Below, piece after piece: positions 25,505 through 34,141 of a stretch of DNA of 64,000 bases (position 1 is the first letter of the stretch; each line of letters begins with the position of its first letter). A program made the position numbers and the translations under genes. The stretch is from UBA6921 sp964532385 (GTDB lineage: Bacteria > Pseudomonadota > Gammaproteobacteria > SG8-11): assembly GCA_964532385.1 (NCBI GenBank), contig CAZHHW010000003.1:11980-75979 (forward strand), written 5' to 3'. The notes beneath the pieces are model-generated. The model was not told where the DNA came from. It was given only the letters and a program-made list of their open reading frames with translations, and made no database searches.

Positions 25505-26551
25505 GTGGTCGCCAACAGCGTGCTGCATTATTCGATTTGGAATTTATTTTCGAGTCAAGAGCGGATTGCTCGAACAAAGTACCCCTTCCCTTTGCAAGGG
25601 GGAAGGTTGGGATGGGGGTGGTTTGATCGTTCCGGCGCATGCGAATACCGCCGTCCCGGCAACTGCTCCTGGGTTGCCACAGATCAGGTTGGCCAGCTGT
25701 TTTCTCTTCGTAGTGGGAACACCAATAAAATATTAGCGGCTCTGTTCATATTGCTGTGGACGTTGATGTCCGCCGTCCACGCGGCTCCTGAATTCCCTGC
25801 ATTGACCGGCCGTGTGGTGGACGACGCGGGGTTATTGTCAAGTTCAGCCCGCGCTCAACTCACGCAACTTTCAGAACAACACGAGCGCGCCACCGCCAAC
25901 CAGCTGGTAGTCGTCACCGTGAAATCTTTGCAAGGCTATCCTGTGGAAGACTACGGCTATCAACTGGGCCGTTACTGGGGCATCGGGCAAAAAGGCCAGA
26001 ATAACGGTGTGCTGTTGATCATCGCGCCCAATGAGCGCGAAGTGCGCATCGAAGTGGGTTATGGACTGGAAGGCAAGCTGACGGATGCCATGTCGAGCCA
26101 CATTATTCAAGGTCAAATCCTGCCCCGTTTCAAACGCGGCGACTATGAAGGCGGTATTGTCGCCGGAGCGCAGGCCATCGTCGCGGTCTTCGCGGGCGAG
26201 GAGTTGCCTTCCGCCGCCGCTGCGCCGAGCGTGCGCGCACCGCAAATGCCGATTCCCGCGCTGCTGATTTTTGGTGTGATCGCCGGGCAAATTCTCGCCA
26301 TGTTTTTATCACGCGTGTTCGCAGGCACACTGGCGGGCGGCATCGCGGCAGCGGTGGTTTGGTTCGTGACGGGCGCCGCGTTGATGAGCGTCTTCGCCGC
26401 GATAGTGATTTTTATTTTCGTCGCGTTGTCGGGGCGCGGCGGCGGCATGCCGTGGATGGGTGGAGGCCGCGGCGGCGGAGGTTTCGGCGGGGGCGGATTT
26501 TCCGGCGGCGGAGGTTCGTTCGGCGGCGGCGGCGCGTCGGGGAGATGGTGA
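25505..26551 (+). CDS. TPM-domain (YgcG-like) secreted/membrane protein, start uncertain
   Basis: The domain is recognised from PALTGRVVDDAGLLSSSARAQLTQL through NNGVLLIIAPNEREVRIEVGYGLEG to GDYEGGIVAGAQAI. Two hydrophobic segments follow, then a glycine-rich tail (GGGGFGGGGFSGG) typical of YgcG proteins. A signal peptide ILAALFILLWTLMSAVHA precedes the domain, but no ATG, GTG or TTG sits just before it in frame. The only in-frame start of the usual kinds upstream is near 25505, one base after lemA. That adds about 80 residues encoded by a palindromic repeat. Either the true start is non-canonical or the repeat insertion altered the 5' end. Confidence 0.78.
   Translation: MVANSVLHYSIWNLFSSQERIARTKYPFPLQGGRLGWGWFDRSGACEYRRPGNCSWVATDQVGQLFSLRSGNTNKILAALFILLWTLMSAVHAAPEFPALTGRVVDDAGLLSSSARAQLTQLSEQHERATANQLVVVTVKSLQGYPVEDYGYQLGRYWGIGQKGQNNGVLLIIAPNEREVRIEVGYGLEGKLTDAMSSHIIQGQILPRFKRGDYEGGIVAGAQAIVAVFAGEELPSAAAAPSVRAPQMPIPALLIFGVIAGQILAMFLSRVFAGTLAGGIAAAVVWFVTGAALMSVFAAIVIFIFVALSGRGGGMPWMGGGRGGGGFGGGGFSGGGGSFGGGGASGRW
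25581..25620. repeat. CCTTCCC/GGGGGAAGG intergenic palindrome, copy 1
   Basis: CCCCTTCCC-tttgcaa-GGGGGAAGG followed by TTGGGATGGGGGT. A closely related element lies at 51360-51387. Such hairpins are widespread dispersed repeats in proteobacterial genomes. Confidence 0.7.
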
Positions 26552-26586
26552 TTCTTGCGTTGATGGAAAGTTTGTAAAGATTATGG

Positions 26587-26616
26587 AACAACAGGTAAGT
26601 GCCTGTTCTTTAATTT
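26587..26616 (+). terminator. Possible terminator after the TPM-domain gene
   Basis: AACAGG-taagtg-CCTGTT followed by CTTTAATTT. Short stem with a weak T-tract. Confidence 0.35.
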
Positions 26617-26675
26617 AAACCTATTTTTATTCAATACCGGATCGGTGTTAATAATCCGCCGGATGATAGTATTCC

Positions 26676-28292
26676 ATGGACCTGCGGTGCCCTGAGCAAG
26701 CGCGAATGTGGCTAATGGCCAACGGCCTCGTAATGCTTTTCGCAGTGATCATAAATGGCTGTGCAAGTTCTAACGCAGGGCTTGGACGCATGGCCGCCGC
26801 TGGCATGCAAAATCCGATTGTCGCGGAAAATAATCTTACCGGAACAGAAGCGTGGCGCTTAACGAATCCCGCTTTGCATCGCGAGATCGAAGGCTATGCC
26901 TCCGCCACCAGCGTGAATCACGGCGAAGCCATCCGGTTATATGTCAATACTAGCGCTCCAAGCTATACCCTCGAAGTATTCCGCATGGGTTGGTATCGAG
27001 GCTTGGGCGCGCGCCGCGTGTTCGGCCCGGTCAGCGTGCCGGGCACAGTTCAGCTCACACCCGCGCCCGACCCGCAAACCGGTTTGGTGGATTGCGACTG
27101 GAAGAACCCCTATTTACTGAAAACCGCCGCCGCGGATTCCGCAGGCACGCCATGGATCAGCGGTGTCTATCTCGCCAAACTGTCCACTGCGGATACCTCA
27201 CGGCAAAGTTATATTATTTTCGTGGTCCGCAATGATGACCGCCCCTCCGATTTGGTTCTGCAATTGCCGGTGACCACGTACCAGGCCTATAACTTTTGGG
27301 GCGGCAAATCGTTGTATCTGGAAAGCAGTGGCAGTGAACTTCCGTGGGGCTTGGTGAAGGGTGAGCCCGCGGTGAAAGTTTCGTTCAATCGTCCGTATGC
27401 AGGCAGCACCAACCCATCAGCAGCTTACGGTGTGGGTGCGGGCGACTTCTTGACCAATACCCAACCCGTCATGCACGGCTATCCGATCAGTAGTGCCGGA
27501 TGGGATTACAACTTGGTGCGCTGGCTCGAACGCGAAGGCTATGATTTGTCGTACCTCACGAGCCTTGATACGCATACCTCACCTGAATTATTGAAGTCGC
27601 ACAAAGCGTTCTTGTCCGCCGGGCATGATGAATATTGGTCATGGTCAATGCGCGACAATCTCAAGGCAGCGCGCGATGCGGGTATGCATCTCGCATTTTT
27701 CGGCGCCAATGCCGTGTATTGGCAGGTGCGCTTCGAAGCGAGTCCCGCGACCCAAGCGGCTAATAGGGTTTTGGTTGCATATAAGGACAAGGCTAAAGAT
27801 GATCCTTACAGCAAAGACGACGATCCCTCCAATGACCGGTTTATTACCGTACGCTGGCACAGCGAACTGGTCGTTCGTCCGGAAGATTCCTTGGTCGGGC
27901 AGCATTATGTGCTTGATCCCGTGGATGGCGACATCGTGATTTCCAATGCGTCACACTGGGTGTTTGAGAACACCGAATTACATGAGGGTTCCCGGCTGGT
28001 CGGGCTGCTTGGCTATGAAGTCGATGGAATCGCAGGCAATCCGCGTCCGGGATTGGAAATTCTGGCCATCTCCAAAGCTGCGGATATCGGCAATCCAAGT
28101 CACACCGCCACTTCAAACATGACAATTTATTCCACAGCGCAAGGATCTCTGGTTTTCGCGACAGGCTCGATGCAATGGAGTTGGGGATTGGATGATTTCA
28201 ATTCCCCTCTTTTACGCGCATCGCGGCTGAATTCTGCTGCAATGCAGATAACGCGGAATGTGCTGGCGCGTTTCATTGCGGCGCATAAATAA
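26676..28292 (+). CDS. N,N-dimethylformamidase beta-subunit-like exported protein
   Basis: 538 residues. A hydrophobic N-terminus (LVMLFAVIINGCASS) suggests a signal peptide with a possible, non-ideal lipobox. The body matches the large-subunit-like family of dimethylformamidase: LEVFRMGWYRGLGAR, an immunoglobulin-like region ending ISGVYLAKL, then VTTYQAYNFWGGKSLY, HDEYWSWSMRDNL and LAFFGANAVYWQVRF, and the C-terminal NMTIYSTAQGSLVFATGSMQWSWGLDDF. True dimethylformamidase is a cytosolic two-subunit enzyme. This protein is exported and lacks a small subunit nearby, so the substrate is probably different. Other in-frame starts (12 or 15 codons in) are possible. Confidence 0.78.
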   Translation: MDLRCPEQARMWLMANGLVMLFAVIINGCASSNAGLGRMAAAGMQNPIVAENNLTGTEAWRLTNPALHREIEGYASATSVNHGEAIRLYVNTSAPSYTLEVFRMGWYRGLGARRVFGPVSVPGTVQLTPAPDPQTGLVDCDWKNPYLLKTAAADSAGTPWISGVYLAKLSTADTSRQSYIIFVVRNDDRPSDLVLQLPVTTYQAYNFWGGKSLYLESSGSELPWGLVKGEPAVKVSFNRPYAGSTNPSAAYGVGAGDFLTNTQPVMHGYPISSAGWDYNLVRWLEREGYDLSYLTSLDTHTSPELLKSHKAFLSAGHDEYWSWSMRDNLKAARDAGMHLAFFGANAVYWQVRFEASPATQAANRVLVAYKDKAKDDPYSKDDDPSNDRFITVRWHSELVVRPEDSLVGQHYVLDPVDGDIVISNASHWVFENTELHEGSRLVGLLGYEVDGIAGNPRPGLEILAISKAADIGNPSHTATSNMTIYSTAQGSLVFATGSMQWSWGLDDFNSPLLRASRLNSAAMQITRNVLARFIAAHK

Positions 28293-28350
28293 CAGCCACG
28301 ACGGCAATGGGTTACTTTTATTTTGTAGTTCGCGCCGGACTGAACCTGAT

Positions 28351-29115
28351 TTAGGGAAACTCCACGCGGGCGGGCTGTCCGCCCCGCAGCAGCAGCTTGC
28401 CGGTGTTGAATGCAACGCCGATTTCATACTGCGGGCCGCCGCTGGTAGTGTGCGCGGGTTCCAGACCGGTGGTTGCGATCCTTCCCTCGAACTGCTGCCC
28501 GGCGGCGAAAACTTTCGCCTGCTGTCCCATCACCAGTTTGGCTGAAGCCGGGACCTGCAGCCGCGCGACATATTCTGCCTGCTCGGCGAGCACCAGCACC
28601 GGCCGGTTTTCCAGGGTGTTGGTGATGCTTTCCCCGGCGCGCGTGCGCACGTCGAGAACCCAGCCGTCGAATGGCGCCGTGATCCTGCTGTGTTCCAATT
28701 CGTATTTGGCCTGGGTCAGACGCGCCTGTGCTTGACTAAATGCCCCCCCGGCACGCTCGGCATTCAGTTTGGCATTTTCCAGCTCCACATTGGACAGCAG
28801 CGCGCGTTCGTACAACTGGCGCGCCTGCTGGTAATCGCGCTCGGCCACGGTTTGATCGGCGCGGTCCCGCACCAGTCCGGCTTCCGCCTGCACCACCCGC
28901 GCAACAAACGGTATATCGTCGAGCGCCATGAGAGTCTGCCCGGCCGCCACGTTTTGTCCGGTCATGACATTTACAGTTTTTACCATGCCGGAAACCGGCA
29001 GACCCAGTTCCACGCGCCGCCCGAACACTATGGTGGCATCGTAACCCGCGGCCGATGCAGTCATCCCGGACAGACCGGCGAGAAGCAACACGATTACGCG
29101 GCTGGTTTTTTTCAT
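28351..29115 (-). CDS. HlyD/RND-type periplasmic adaptor protein
   Basis: 254 residues from the ATG at 29115, which overlaps the stop of the TolC-type gene (ATGA). Signal peptide VIVLLLAGLSGMTASA. Features in order: a lipoyl half-motif (ELGLPVSGMVKTVNVMTGQNVAAGQTLMALDD), a helical hairpin of about 70 residues (ARVVQAEAGLVRDRADQTV), the second lipoyl half (RITAPFDGWVLDVRTRAGE), and a beta-barrel (VARLQVPASAKLVMGQQAKV). It is short for the family and ends soon after the barrel, lacking much of a membrane-proximal domain. It should connect an inner-membrane partner with the outer-membrane channel, yet no pump gene is adjacent. Confidence 0.85.
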   Translation of the reverse strand: MKKTSRVIVLLLAGLSGMTASAAGYDATIVFGRRVELGLPVSGMVKTVNVMTGQNVAAGQTLMALDDIPFVARVVQAEAGLVRDRADQTVAERDYQQARQLYERALLSNVELENAKLNAERAGGAFSQAQARLTQAKYELEHSRITAPFDGWVLDVRTRAGESITNTLENRPVLVLAEQAEYVARLQVPASAKLVMGQQAKVFAAGQQFEGRIATTGLEPAHTTSGGPQYEIGVAFNTGKLLLRGGQPARVEFP

Positions 29116-30410
29116 GGAGTGCGCTCCTCGTTTCCGGTAATGATGGATTTCCCCAGTAATGTATCGATGCGTGCCCAGGTGAAAGTAATTTCGAGATCGG
29201 TTTTTGCAGCCAGCCATTGCGCCTCGGTCAGGCGTGTCAACGCGTTGCCCAGCCGGGTTTGGACTTCCATTTCATACAGTGCGCGCTGCCGGTCCAGACT
29301 CAGCTCTCGAAACGCCAGCCGCTGCTGTGCGGCCGCACGTTCCACCTTGAGCAATTCGAGCCGCTGCACCAGTTCCAGCGCCATGTGATGGAGCTGGTGC
29401 TCGGCTTGCGATAAGCGCGCTTGACGCGAAGCAAGCTCGGCTTGAGCCGCGGCGACGGCGGCTTTGTTGTCGTCGCCCTGCAACAGCGGCATGCGCAGCG
29501 CCAGCCCGGCGCGTACTTCACTGCGCGCGGCGAGCGCGCGCTGATACTTGCCGAATTCCAGTTCCGCCGTGAGCGTTGGAGCGTAGCGCGTCCGCGCCGC
29601 ATCGAGCAGGGCATGCGCGGACTCGACATTTTTACGCAACGCGAGAATTTCGGGATTCGCGTTTGCGGCGCTCGCGTACAGCGCCTTGAATTCGGGAATT
29701 TCACGCTGCGACAGCGGCATCGCGGGAGTAACAATTTCATTGGGAATTTCATCCGGCCGGTTCAGCGCCAGCGCCAGCCGCTGGCGTGCGGCGCGTTGAT
29801 TGCTCTGGCTTGCGTTGCGTTGAATGAGCGCTTCCTGGTAATAGTTTTCGGCTTCCAACCGTTCAAGTTCGGAAACCTGCCCCAGAGTCTGCCGCTCGCG
29901 GATACGGTCGAAGTTCAGATAGCGATGCGTCATTTCTTCAAGGTCGACGCTATAGCGCAGATCGGCAAGAAGAACATCATGATAACGTCGCAGGATTTCA
30001 ATCCGGTGTTGCTGGCGCGCGTCCAGCAAATGCAACTCGCGGCCGGCAACCCCGGCCTGCGCCGACGCCATCAACGCGCGCGTTTGCCCAAAGTCATAGA
30101 GCGGACGCTTGACCAGCACACGCGCATGGCTGTCGTCGAGGTAGTCGCCGCCGGTGCTTGGGTCGGCAACTTCAGGCGCGATCTCGAGGTATGCATGGAT
30201 CCCATAGCGCGCACCCGCATCGATCCGCTGTGCCTGGGCCAGTGCAAGTTCAGCGCGCGCGAACTCCAGATCCGGATGCGGTTCGTCCGCCAGCGCCAGT
30301 GCCTGTTCCAAGGTCAACGGATTCGGCAAGGTCGCTGGGCTCGCGGCGGCGATGAGCGTCACGAACGCCGTTGCCATCGCCAACGTGCGCGGCACGAACC
30401 TATGGTTCAC
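29112..30410 (-). CDS. TolC-family outer membrane efflux protein
   Basis: 432 residues from a GTG start at 30410, just 1 bp after the thioredoxin-like gene. Signal peptide ending near ATLPNPLTLEQAL, with the opening LTLEQALALADEPHPDLEFARAEL typical of the outer membrane factor family. Two repeats of long amphipathic helices are visible, including RIEILRRYHDVLLADL and AAARQRLALALNR in the first half and LLDAARTRYAPTLTAELEF in the second. Trimers form the outer membrane channel. Translation appears coupled to both neighbours, so it belongs to the thioredoxin-TolC-adaptor operon. Confidence 0.88.
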   Translation of the reverse strand: MNHRFVPRTLAMATAFVTLIAAASPATLPNPLTLEQALALADEPHPDLEFARAELALAQAQRIDAGARYGIHAYLEIAPEVADPSTGGDYLDDSHARVLVKRPLYDFGQTRALMASAQAGVAGRELHLLDARQQHRIEILRRYHDVLLADLRYSVDLEEMTHRYLNFDRIRERQTLGQVSELERLEAENYYQEALIQRNASQSNQRAARQRLALALNRPDEIPNEIVTPAMPLSQREIPEFKALYASAANANPEILALRKNVESAHALLDAARTRYAPTLTAELEFGKYQRALAARSEVRAGLALRMPLLQGDDNKAAVAAAQAELASRQARLSQAEHQLHHMALELVQRLELLKVERAAAQQRLAFRELSLDRQRALYEMEVQTRLGNALTRLTEAQWLAAKTDLEITFTWARIDTLLGKSIITGNEERTP

Positions 30411-30411
30411 G

Positions 30412-30975
30412 TCATGACCCTTTTTGCGCCGCCGCCAGACGTTCGGTTTTATAGCGCGTGAAATTTCCGGTTTTGTAAGCGCCGCTCACAACGAATTCGC
30501 CCAGCCACAGAAATTCATCCACTCCGCGCGTGGCGCCGGTGTAGCGCATCGTGGAATGACCCTCAAGATCAAAAAACATGAACACCGGCGTTGCGCGCAC
30601 CCGATGCACATTGAAGGCGAAATCTTTTTCCGCCATCTCGGTGCCGTCGAAGTCTTTCATCAGCGTGTCGCCGCGCGTATCGATATGCAGCAGCCGGAAA
30701 CGTCCCCGGTAATAGTCCTGCACCACGGCCTGATTCAGCACCGTGGCTTTCATCTTCGCGCACCACGGACAATCCGGATCGTTGAACATGATCAGCAGAC
30801 CAGCTTTGCCTTCCTTGCGCGCGGCGGCAACTTCCTCCTGAAGATTGTTGAAACTCTGATCGAAGAAATATTCGAGCGGATCGCGCGTTTGCGTGTCGGC
30901 GAATGGCGTGGTCGAAATAATCATCAGACCGAACGCGGCGTATAACCGACGCCGGACATTTTTGGATGCTTGCAT
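30412..30975 (-). CDS. Exported thioredoxin-like protein (SoxW-like) with CPWC motif
   Basis: 187 residues from the ATG at 30975; the longer frame to 31047 gives no better signal. A basic N-terminus and hydrophobic stretch (RRRLYAAFGLMIISTTPFA) indicate export. The thioredoxin fold shows LIMFNDPDCPWCAKMKATV as the active site and VRATPVFMFFDLEG with the cis-proline. NLQEEVAAARKEGKAGLLIMF is the pattern of SoxW/thioredoxin-related periplasmic reductases. It is first in an operon with TolC and adaptor genes, which is unusual and suggests redox maintenance of an envelope complex or of its cargo. Confidence 0.85.
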   Translation of the reverse strand: MQASKNVRRRLYAAFGLMIISTTPFADTQTRDPLEYFFDQSFNNLQEEVAAARKEGKAGLLIMFNDPDCPWCAKMKATVLNQAVVQDYYRGRFRLLHIDTRGDTLMKDFDGTEMAEKDFAFNVHRVRATPVFMFFDLEGHSTMRYTGATRGVDEFLWLGEFVVSGAYKTGNFTRYKTERLAAAQKGS

Positions 30976-31144
30976 GAGGCACCTCGTGGAAAGATTGTTG
31001 CGGGGGCTGCGCAAAGCACCCACCGACGAGATTCGATATACCTCCACCGCAGCGGAAAGTCATGACGGCGGAACGATGTTTTTACGATGTTTATTCGACG
31101 TGCGGAAAATCAATTGCTTAGGTATGTGCTGAAAAGGGAGTCAT

Positions 31145-31169
31145 CGATTTGGACCTGCGTACCAAATCG
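31145..31169. repeat. Inverted repeat between the SGNH gene and the thioredoxin operon
   Basis: Perfect 8-bp arms CGATTTGG-acctgcgta-CCAAATCG. No T-run on either side, so terminator function is doubtful. It lies upstream of the thioredoxin operon promoter region and may be an operator. Confidence 0.4.
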
Positions 31170-31201
31170 ACCTACCGACCTGCTTAGCTAATCAACTGCA
31201 A

Positions 31202-32467
31202 TCAGCGTGGCCGACATTCCAACTCTTTGTCGTTGACTAATAGCGGCAGAATGCCGCGATAGACGTTCTCGGCCATGATCGCGTCGCCTCTCGGGGTAAA
31301 GTGGACGATGTCGAGATAAATATCTCCATCGTATTTTCCATACAGATTGGCGCTGGTATCGACGAAACGCGCGTTGTTAGTCGTCCGTGCCAATTCTTCG
31401 ATCATCAAGTTGTGCAAATGAATTTGTTCGACGATTGACGTTACGCCGGGCCAAGCGCCTCGATAGAAATCCTTCGCGCCCGCCGGACTATCTGCGGCCA
31501 ACGCCGTGTTGAAACTCAGAAACGCAAGTTGATAGCCGGAATGACGAGCGTGTTCCATCAGTTCATGGTATTGGCCATACAGTTCTCCTGCGCGGACCTT
31601 CGCCATCTTTACTTCTAGTTTTTCTTCTCGTTTAAAGAGGGATACGAACCGTTCATACGAGACTGCGGTTTCTTTTTTCAGAGAATTGAAAGCATTTTTA
31701 ATGAACCAGAAAACGACNNNNNNNNNNNNNNNNNNNNNNNNNNNNNNNNNNNNNNNNNNNNNNNNNNNNNNNNNNNNNNNNNNNNNNNNNNNNNNNNNNN
31801 NNNNNNNNNNNNNNNNNAACTCTTGAAGCACGGCCGACCAAGTGCGGCTGTCTGCGAATAGTGTTTGCCCGAAGGTCGCGGAATCGCCGATGGTGAGTAT
31901 GCGGTAGAGATTTTCCTTTTCCCGAGAAAAATTGTCACCACGATACCCTTGGTTATTAATGACCACTTCACCTTTATAGAAGCTCGCACGCGCGCCGGGA
32001 ACGGGTAAGCGCGGACGCTTGCCTTGAGCGTCGGGTGGCGAGTTAGCGTCCAATACAAAAACAATCTCGTTTACGCGAACGACTTCCGATACAAAAAAAT
32101 TCCACCATTTTGTGAATGCTTGCGGATTTGATTTTGCGGTCTTGTACGAGAACACGGGTTCCGCCGGAGCGGCTTGAGGATCATTCTTTAACGCAAGCGC
32201 CCAAAACGGCATCGATAAAATCAGACCGATCATTGCAACACCGGCAAAAAGTGCGGCATGTCGGTGTTTTAGCCAAGGTAAGGCCCCTGCAAGAGCGATC
32301 CCCCCCAACGTTGACAGTGCAACCGTAAGAATCAATGCCCGGTCGATTGGAAATATCCAGATGACCGCACCGAATAAAAACGGACTGCATATCAACGGAA
32401 GCCATGCCATCAGAAACGGTTTTGTATCCCTGCCGGACGATGGAATACTTGGTTTTTTCGACGGCAT
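31202..32467 (-). CDS. Membrane-anchored SGNH-hydrolase-like protein, interrupted by an assembly gap
   Basis: 421 codons including the N run, so the true length is unknown. Two or three N-terminal membrane segments (FLMAWLPLICSPFLFGAVIW, then ALFAGVAMIGLILSMPF) are followed by an outside domain. RILTIGDSATFGQTL supplies block I of SGNH esterases (Ser196), and YLDIVHFTPRGDAIMAE the Asp-x2-His block near the C-terminus. The gap removes part of the region between. The gene starts 2 bp after the MBOAT gene stop, so the pair is an operon, resembling acyltransferase partners such as AlgX/AlgJ that acetylate exopolysaccharide or other glycans. Confidence 0.75.
   Translation of the reverse strand: MPSKKPSIPSSGRDTKPFLMAWLPLICSPFLFGAVIWIFPIDRALILTVALSTLGGIALAGALPWLKHRHAALFAGVAMIGLILSMPFWALALKNDPQAAPAEPVFSYKTAKSNPQAFTKWWNFFVSEVVRVNEIVFVLDANSPPDAQGKRPRLPVPGARASFYKGEVVINNQGYRGDNFSREKENLYRILTIGDSATFGQTLFADSRTWSAVLQEXXXXXXXXXXXXXXXXXXXXXXXXXXXXXXXXXXVVFWFIKNAFNSLKKETAVSYERFVSLFKREEKLEVKMAKVRAGELYGQYHELMEHARHSGYQLAFLSFNTALAADSPAGAKDFYRGAWPGVTSIVEQIHLHNLMIEELARTTNNARFVDTSANLYGKYDGDIYLDIVHFTPRGDAIMAENVYRGILPLLVNDKELECRPR
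31719..31817. other. Assembly gap (about 100 N) inside the SGNH-like gene
   Basis: Undetermined bases within the coding region. The reading frame happens to remain open on both sides, but the true gap length and frame are unknown. Confidence 0.95.
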
Positions 32468-32469
32468 GA

Positions 32470-33975
32470 TTAGAAACGGAAGTAAATAAAGGACTGTCGA
32501 TACTCAAGTTGCGACACGGCGAATAGACCCAGCGCCGCAACAAAACACACATATTGAAAACTGGGGCGCCAGACCCATTCGCGGAGATAGTTTTCCGTGC
32601 GGCGGAATGCCGAGCGCAGCACCGGCCGGTAAAGGCGCATGAATTGCTGAGTGTTCGGCAGCACGTTGACGATGACCAGCAACACGATGCTTAAGCCCAC
32701 CGCATCCCAAATCGGATTCGCCAGTAATCCGGGCGGCATTTCGACTCGCAAACCCAATCCGTTTAGCCCGACCATGCCCGCAAGTATTAAGCCGGCTTGG
32801 TCCAGCGTCGAGGAACGAAAGAATACCCACGCGACGACCACGGCCACAAAGGTGATGGCTCGAGCGGTAATGCGCCCGCTAAGACTGTTGTCTTTTAATC
32901 CGAGGCGCTGCCTCCTTCGTTGCCACGTGTGAGCTATCGCTAAATAGACGCCGTGCAAACCGCCCCAGATCACGAAGTTCCACGCAGCGCCATGCCACAA
33001 GCCACCTAACAGCATGGTCAACATTAAGTTTAAATACTGGCGAAAACGCCCGTTGCGATTCCCGCCCAGGGGAATGTAAAGGTAGTCGCGTAAGAAATTG
33101 GAGAGCGTGATATGCCAGCGTCGCCAGAACTCAATCATGTTCGCCGCCTTATACGGCGACGCGAAATTTTCCGGGAAGCGGATGTTAAATAGTCTTGCAA
33201 GCCCTATCGCCATGTCGCTGTAGCCGGAAAAATCGAAATAGATGACAAATGAGAACAGCAATACCGCGACCCACGCTTCGGTGAATCCAATGGGAACACC
33301 GTTACCGGCCGCAAAGAAAATCGGATCGACATAAGAAGCGGCGGTATCCGCCAGCACCACTTTTTTGAACAGCCCGATCAGAATAATTGCAATTCCGGAA
33401 AGCAAATTTTCCGCCTTCGGTGTCAGTAGTTGCCGACGACTCAACTGCATTATCAAATTGTCGTGGCGCACAATCGGCCCGGCAATCAAATGGGGGAAGA
33501 ACGCCAAGTACGACATGTACTGCAAGAAGGTATACCGGGCACATTGCCCCCGGTAGGTATCCACCAGATAGGCGATCTGCTGAAAGGTATAAAAGGAAAT
33601 TGCGAGCGGCAGAACAATATCGCCGATTTCAATATATTTGCCGCTTAGCTGCCAGAACGCTAGCGCAAAAAAACCCGCGTATTTGAAGTAACCCAGTAAC
33701 AGGAGATTGAACGCGACACCAAGAATGACGGCGATTTTGCGTGTTCTATCGCCAAAGCGCGACGGCTGACATATCCGGCCAAAACAGTAATTCACAACGA
33801 TAGACACAACGAACAACCCGGTGTAACTCGCCTTCCAATATCCGTGAAAGAAAAGAGAACACAAGATCAACCAAACCAAGACGACCTTTAAATTTCCAAA
33901 ACGTGCGAGAACATAGAAACCCAGCAAGGTGATAGGTAAAAACAGAAGCAGGAACTCAAACGAGTTAAAAAGCAT
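32470..33975 (-). CDS. MBOAT-family O-acyltransferase
   Basis: 501 residues from the ATG at 33975 (MLFNSFEFLLLFLPITLL, a typical AlgI-like opening). About ten membrane segments. The family's active-site histidine is in MLLGGLWHGAAWNFVIWGGLHG (His328), preceded by NMIEFWRRWHITLSNFLRDYLYIPLGGNRNG and YFDFSGYSDMAIGLARL, all AlgI/DltB hallmarks. It transfers an acyl group, usually acetyl, across the inner membrane for modification of a polysaccharide or other envelope glycan. The next gene encodes the probable extracytoplasmic partner. No biosynthesis genes for a polysaccharide are in this window, so the acceptor is unknown. Confidence 0.92.
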   Translation of the reverse strand: MLFNSFEFLLLFLPITLLGFYVLARFGNLKVVLVWLILCSLFFHGYWKASYTGLFVVSIVVNYCFGRICQPSRFGDRTRKIAVILGVAFNLLLLGYFKYAGFFALAFWQLSGKYIEIGDIVLPLAISFYTFQQIAYLVDTYRGQCARYTFLQYMSYLAFFPHLIAGPIVRHDNLIMQLSRRQLLTPKAENLLSGIAIILIGLFKKVVLADTAASYVDPIFFAAGNGVPIGFTEAWVAVLLFSFVIYFDFSGYSDMAIGLARLFNIRFPENFASPYKAANMIEFWRRWHITLSNFLRDYLYIPLGGNRNGRFRQYLNLMLTMLLGGLWHGAAWNFVIWGGLHGVYLAIAHTWQRRRQRLGLKDNSLSGRITARAITFVAVVVAWVFFRSSTLDQAGLILAGMVGLNGLGLRVEMPPGLLANPIWDAVGLSIVLLVIVNVLPNTQQFMRLYRPVLRSAFRRTENYLREWVWRPSFQYVCFVAALGLFAVSQLEYRQSFIYFRF

Positions 33976-34063
33976 GCGAATAATGCAGACGGGTTGGCAG
34001 ATAAGAATACAAGTACATCGCAGCGACAAAATTGGTCAAGGAGGCTACCTTTCCGAAAGCAGC

Positions 34064-34108
34064 AAATAATTATGAAAATAATTATTTTAGTCCAGACTTG
34101 ATCTGGAC
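34064..34108. promoter_or_regulatory. Two adjacent inverted repeats in the divergent MBOAT/response-regulator promoter region
   Basis: Perfect AAATAATTAT-gaaa-ATAATTATTT (34064-34087) is followed by perfect GTCCAGA-cttga-TCTGGAC (34090-34108). They sit between divergent genes starting at 33975 and 34142. The AT-rich palindrome stands out from the GC-rich surroundings. Candidate operators for one or both promoters. Confidence 0.5.
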
Positions 34109-34141
34109 ACACGGGAGTACGCTTATCTCAATCATTGCCGG

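Noticed and set aside
29421..30461. Plus-strand frame of 346 codons opposite the TolC-type gene
   Set aside because: Shadow frame. The TolC gene on the minus strand has signal peptide, family repeats and coupled neighbours.
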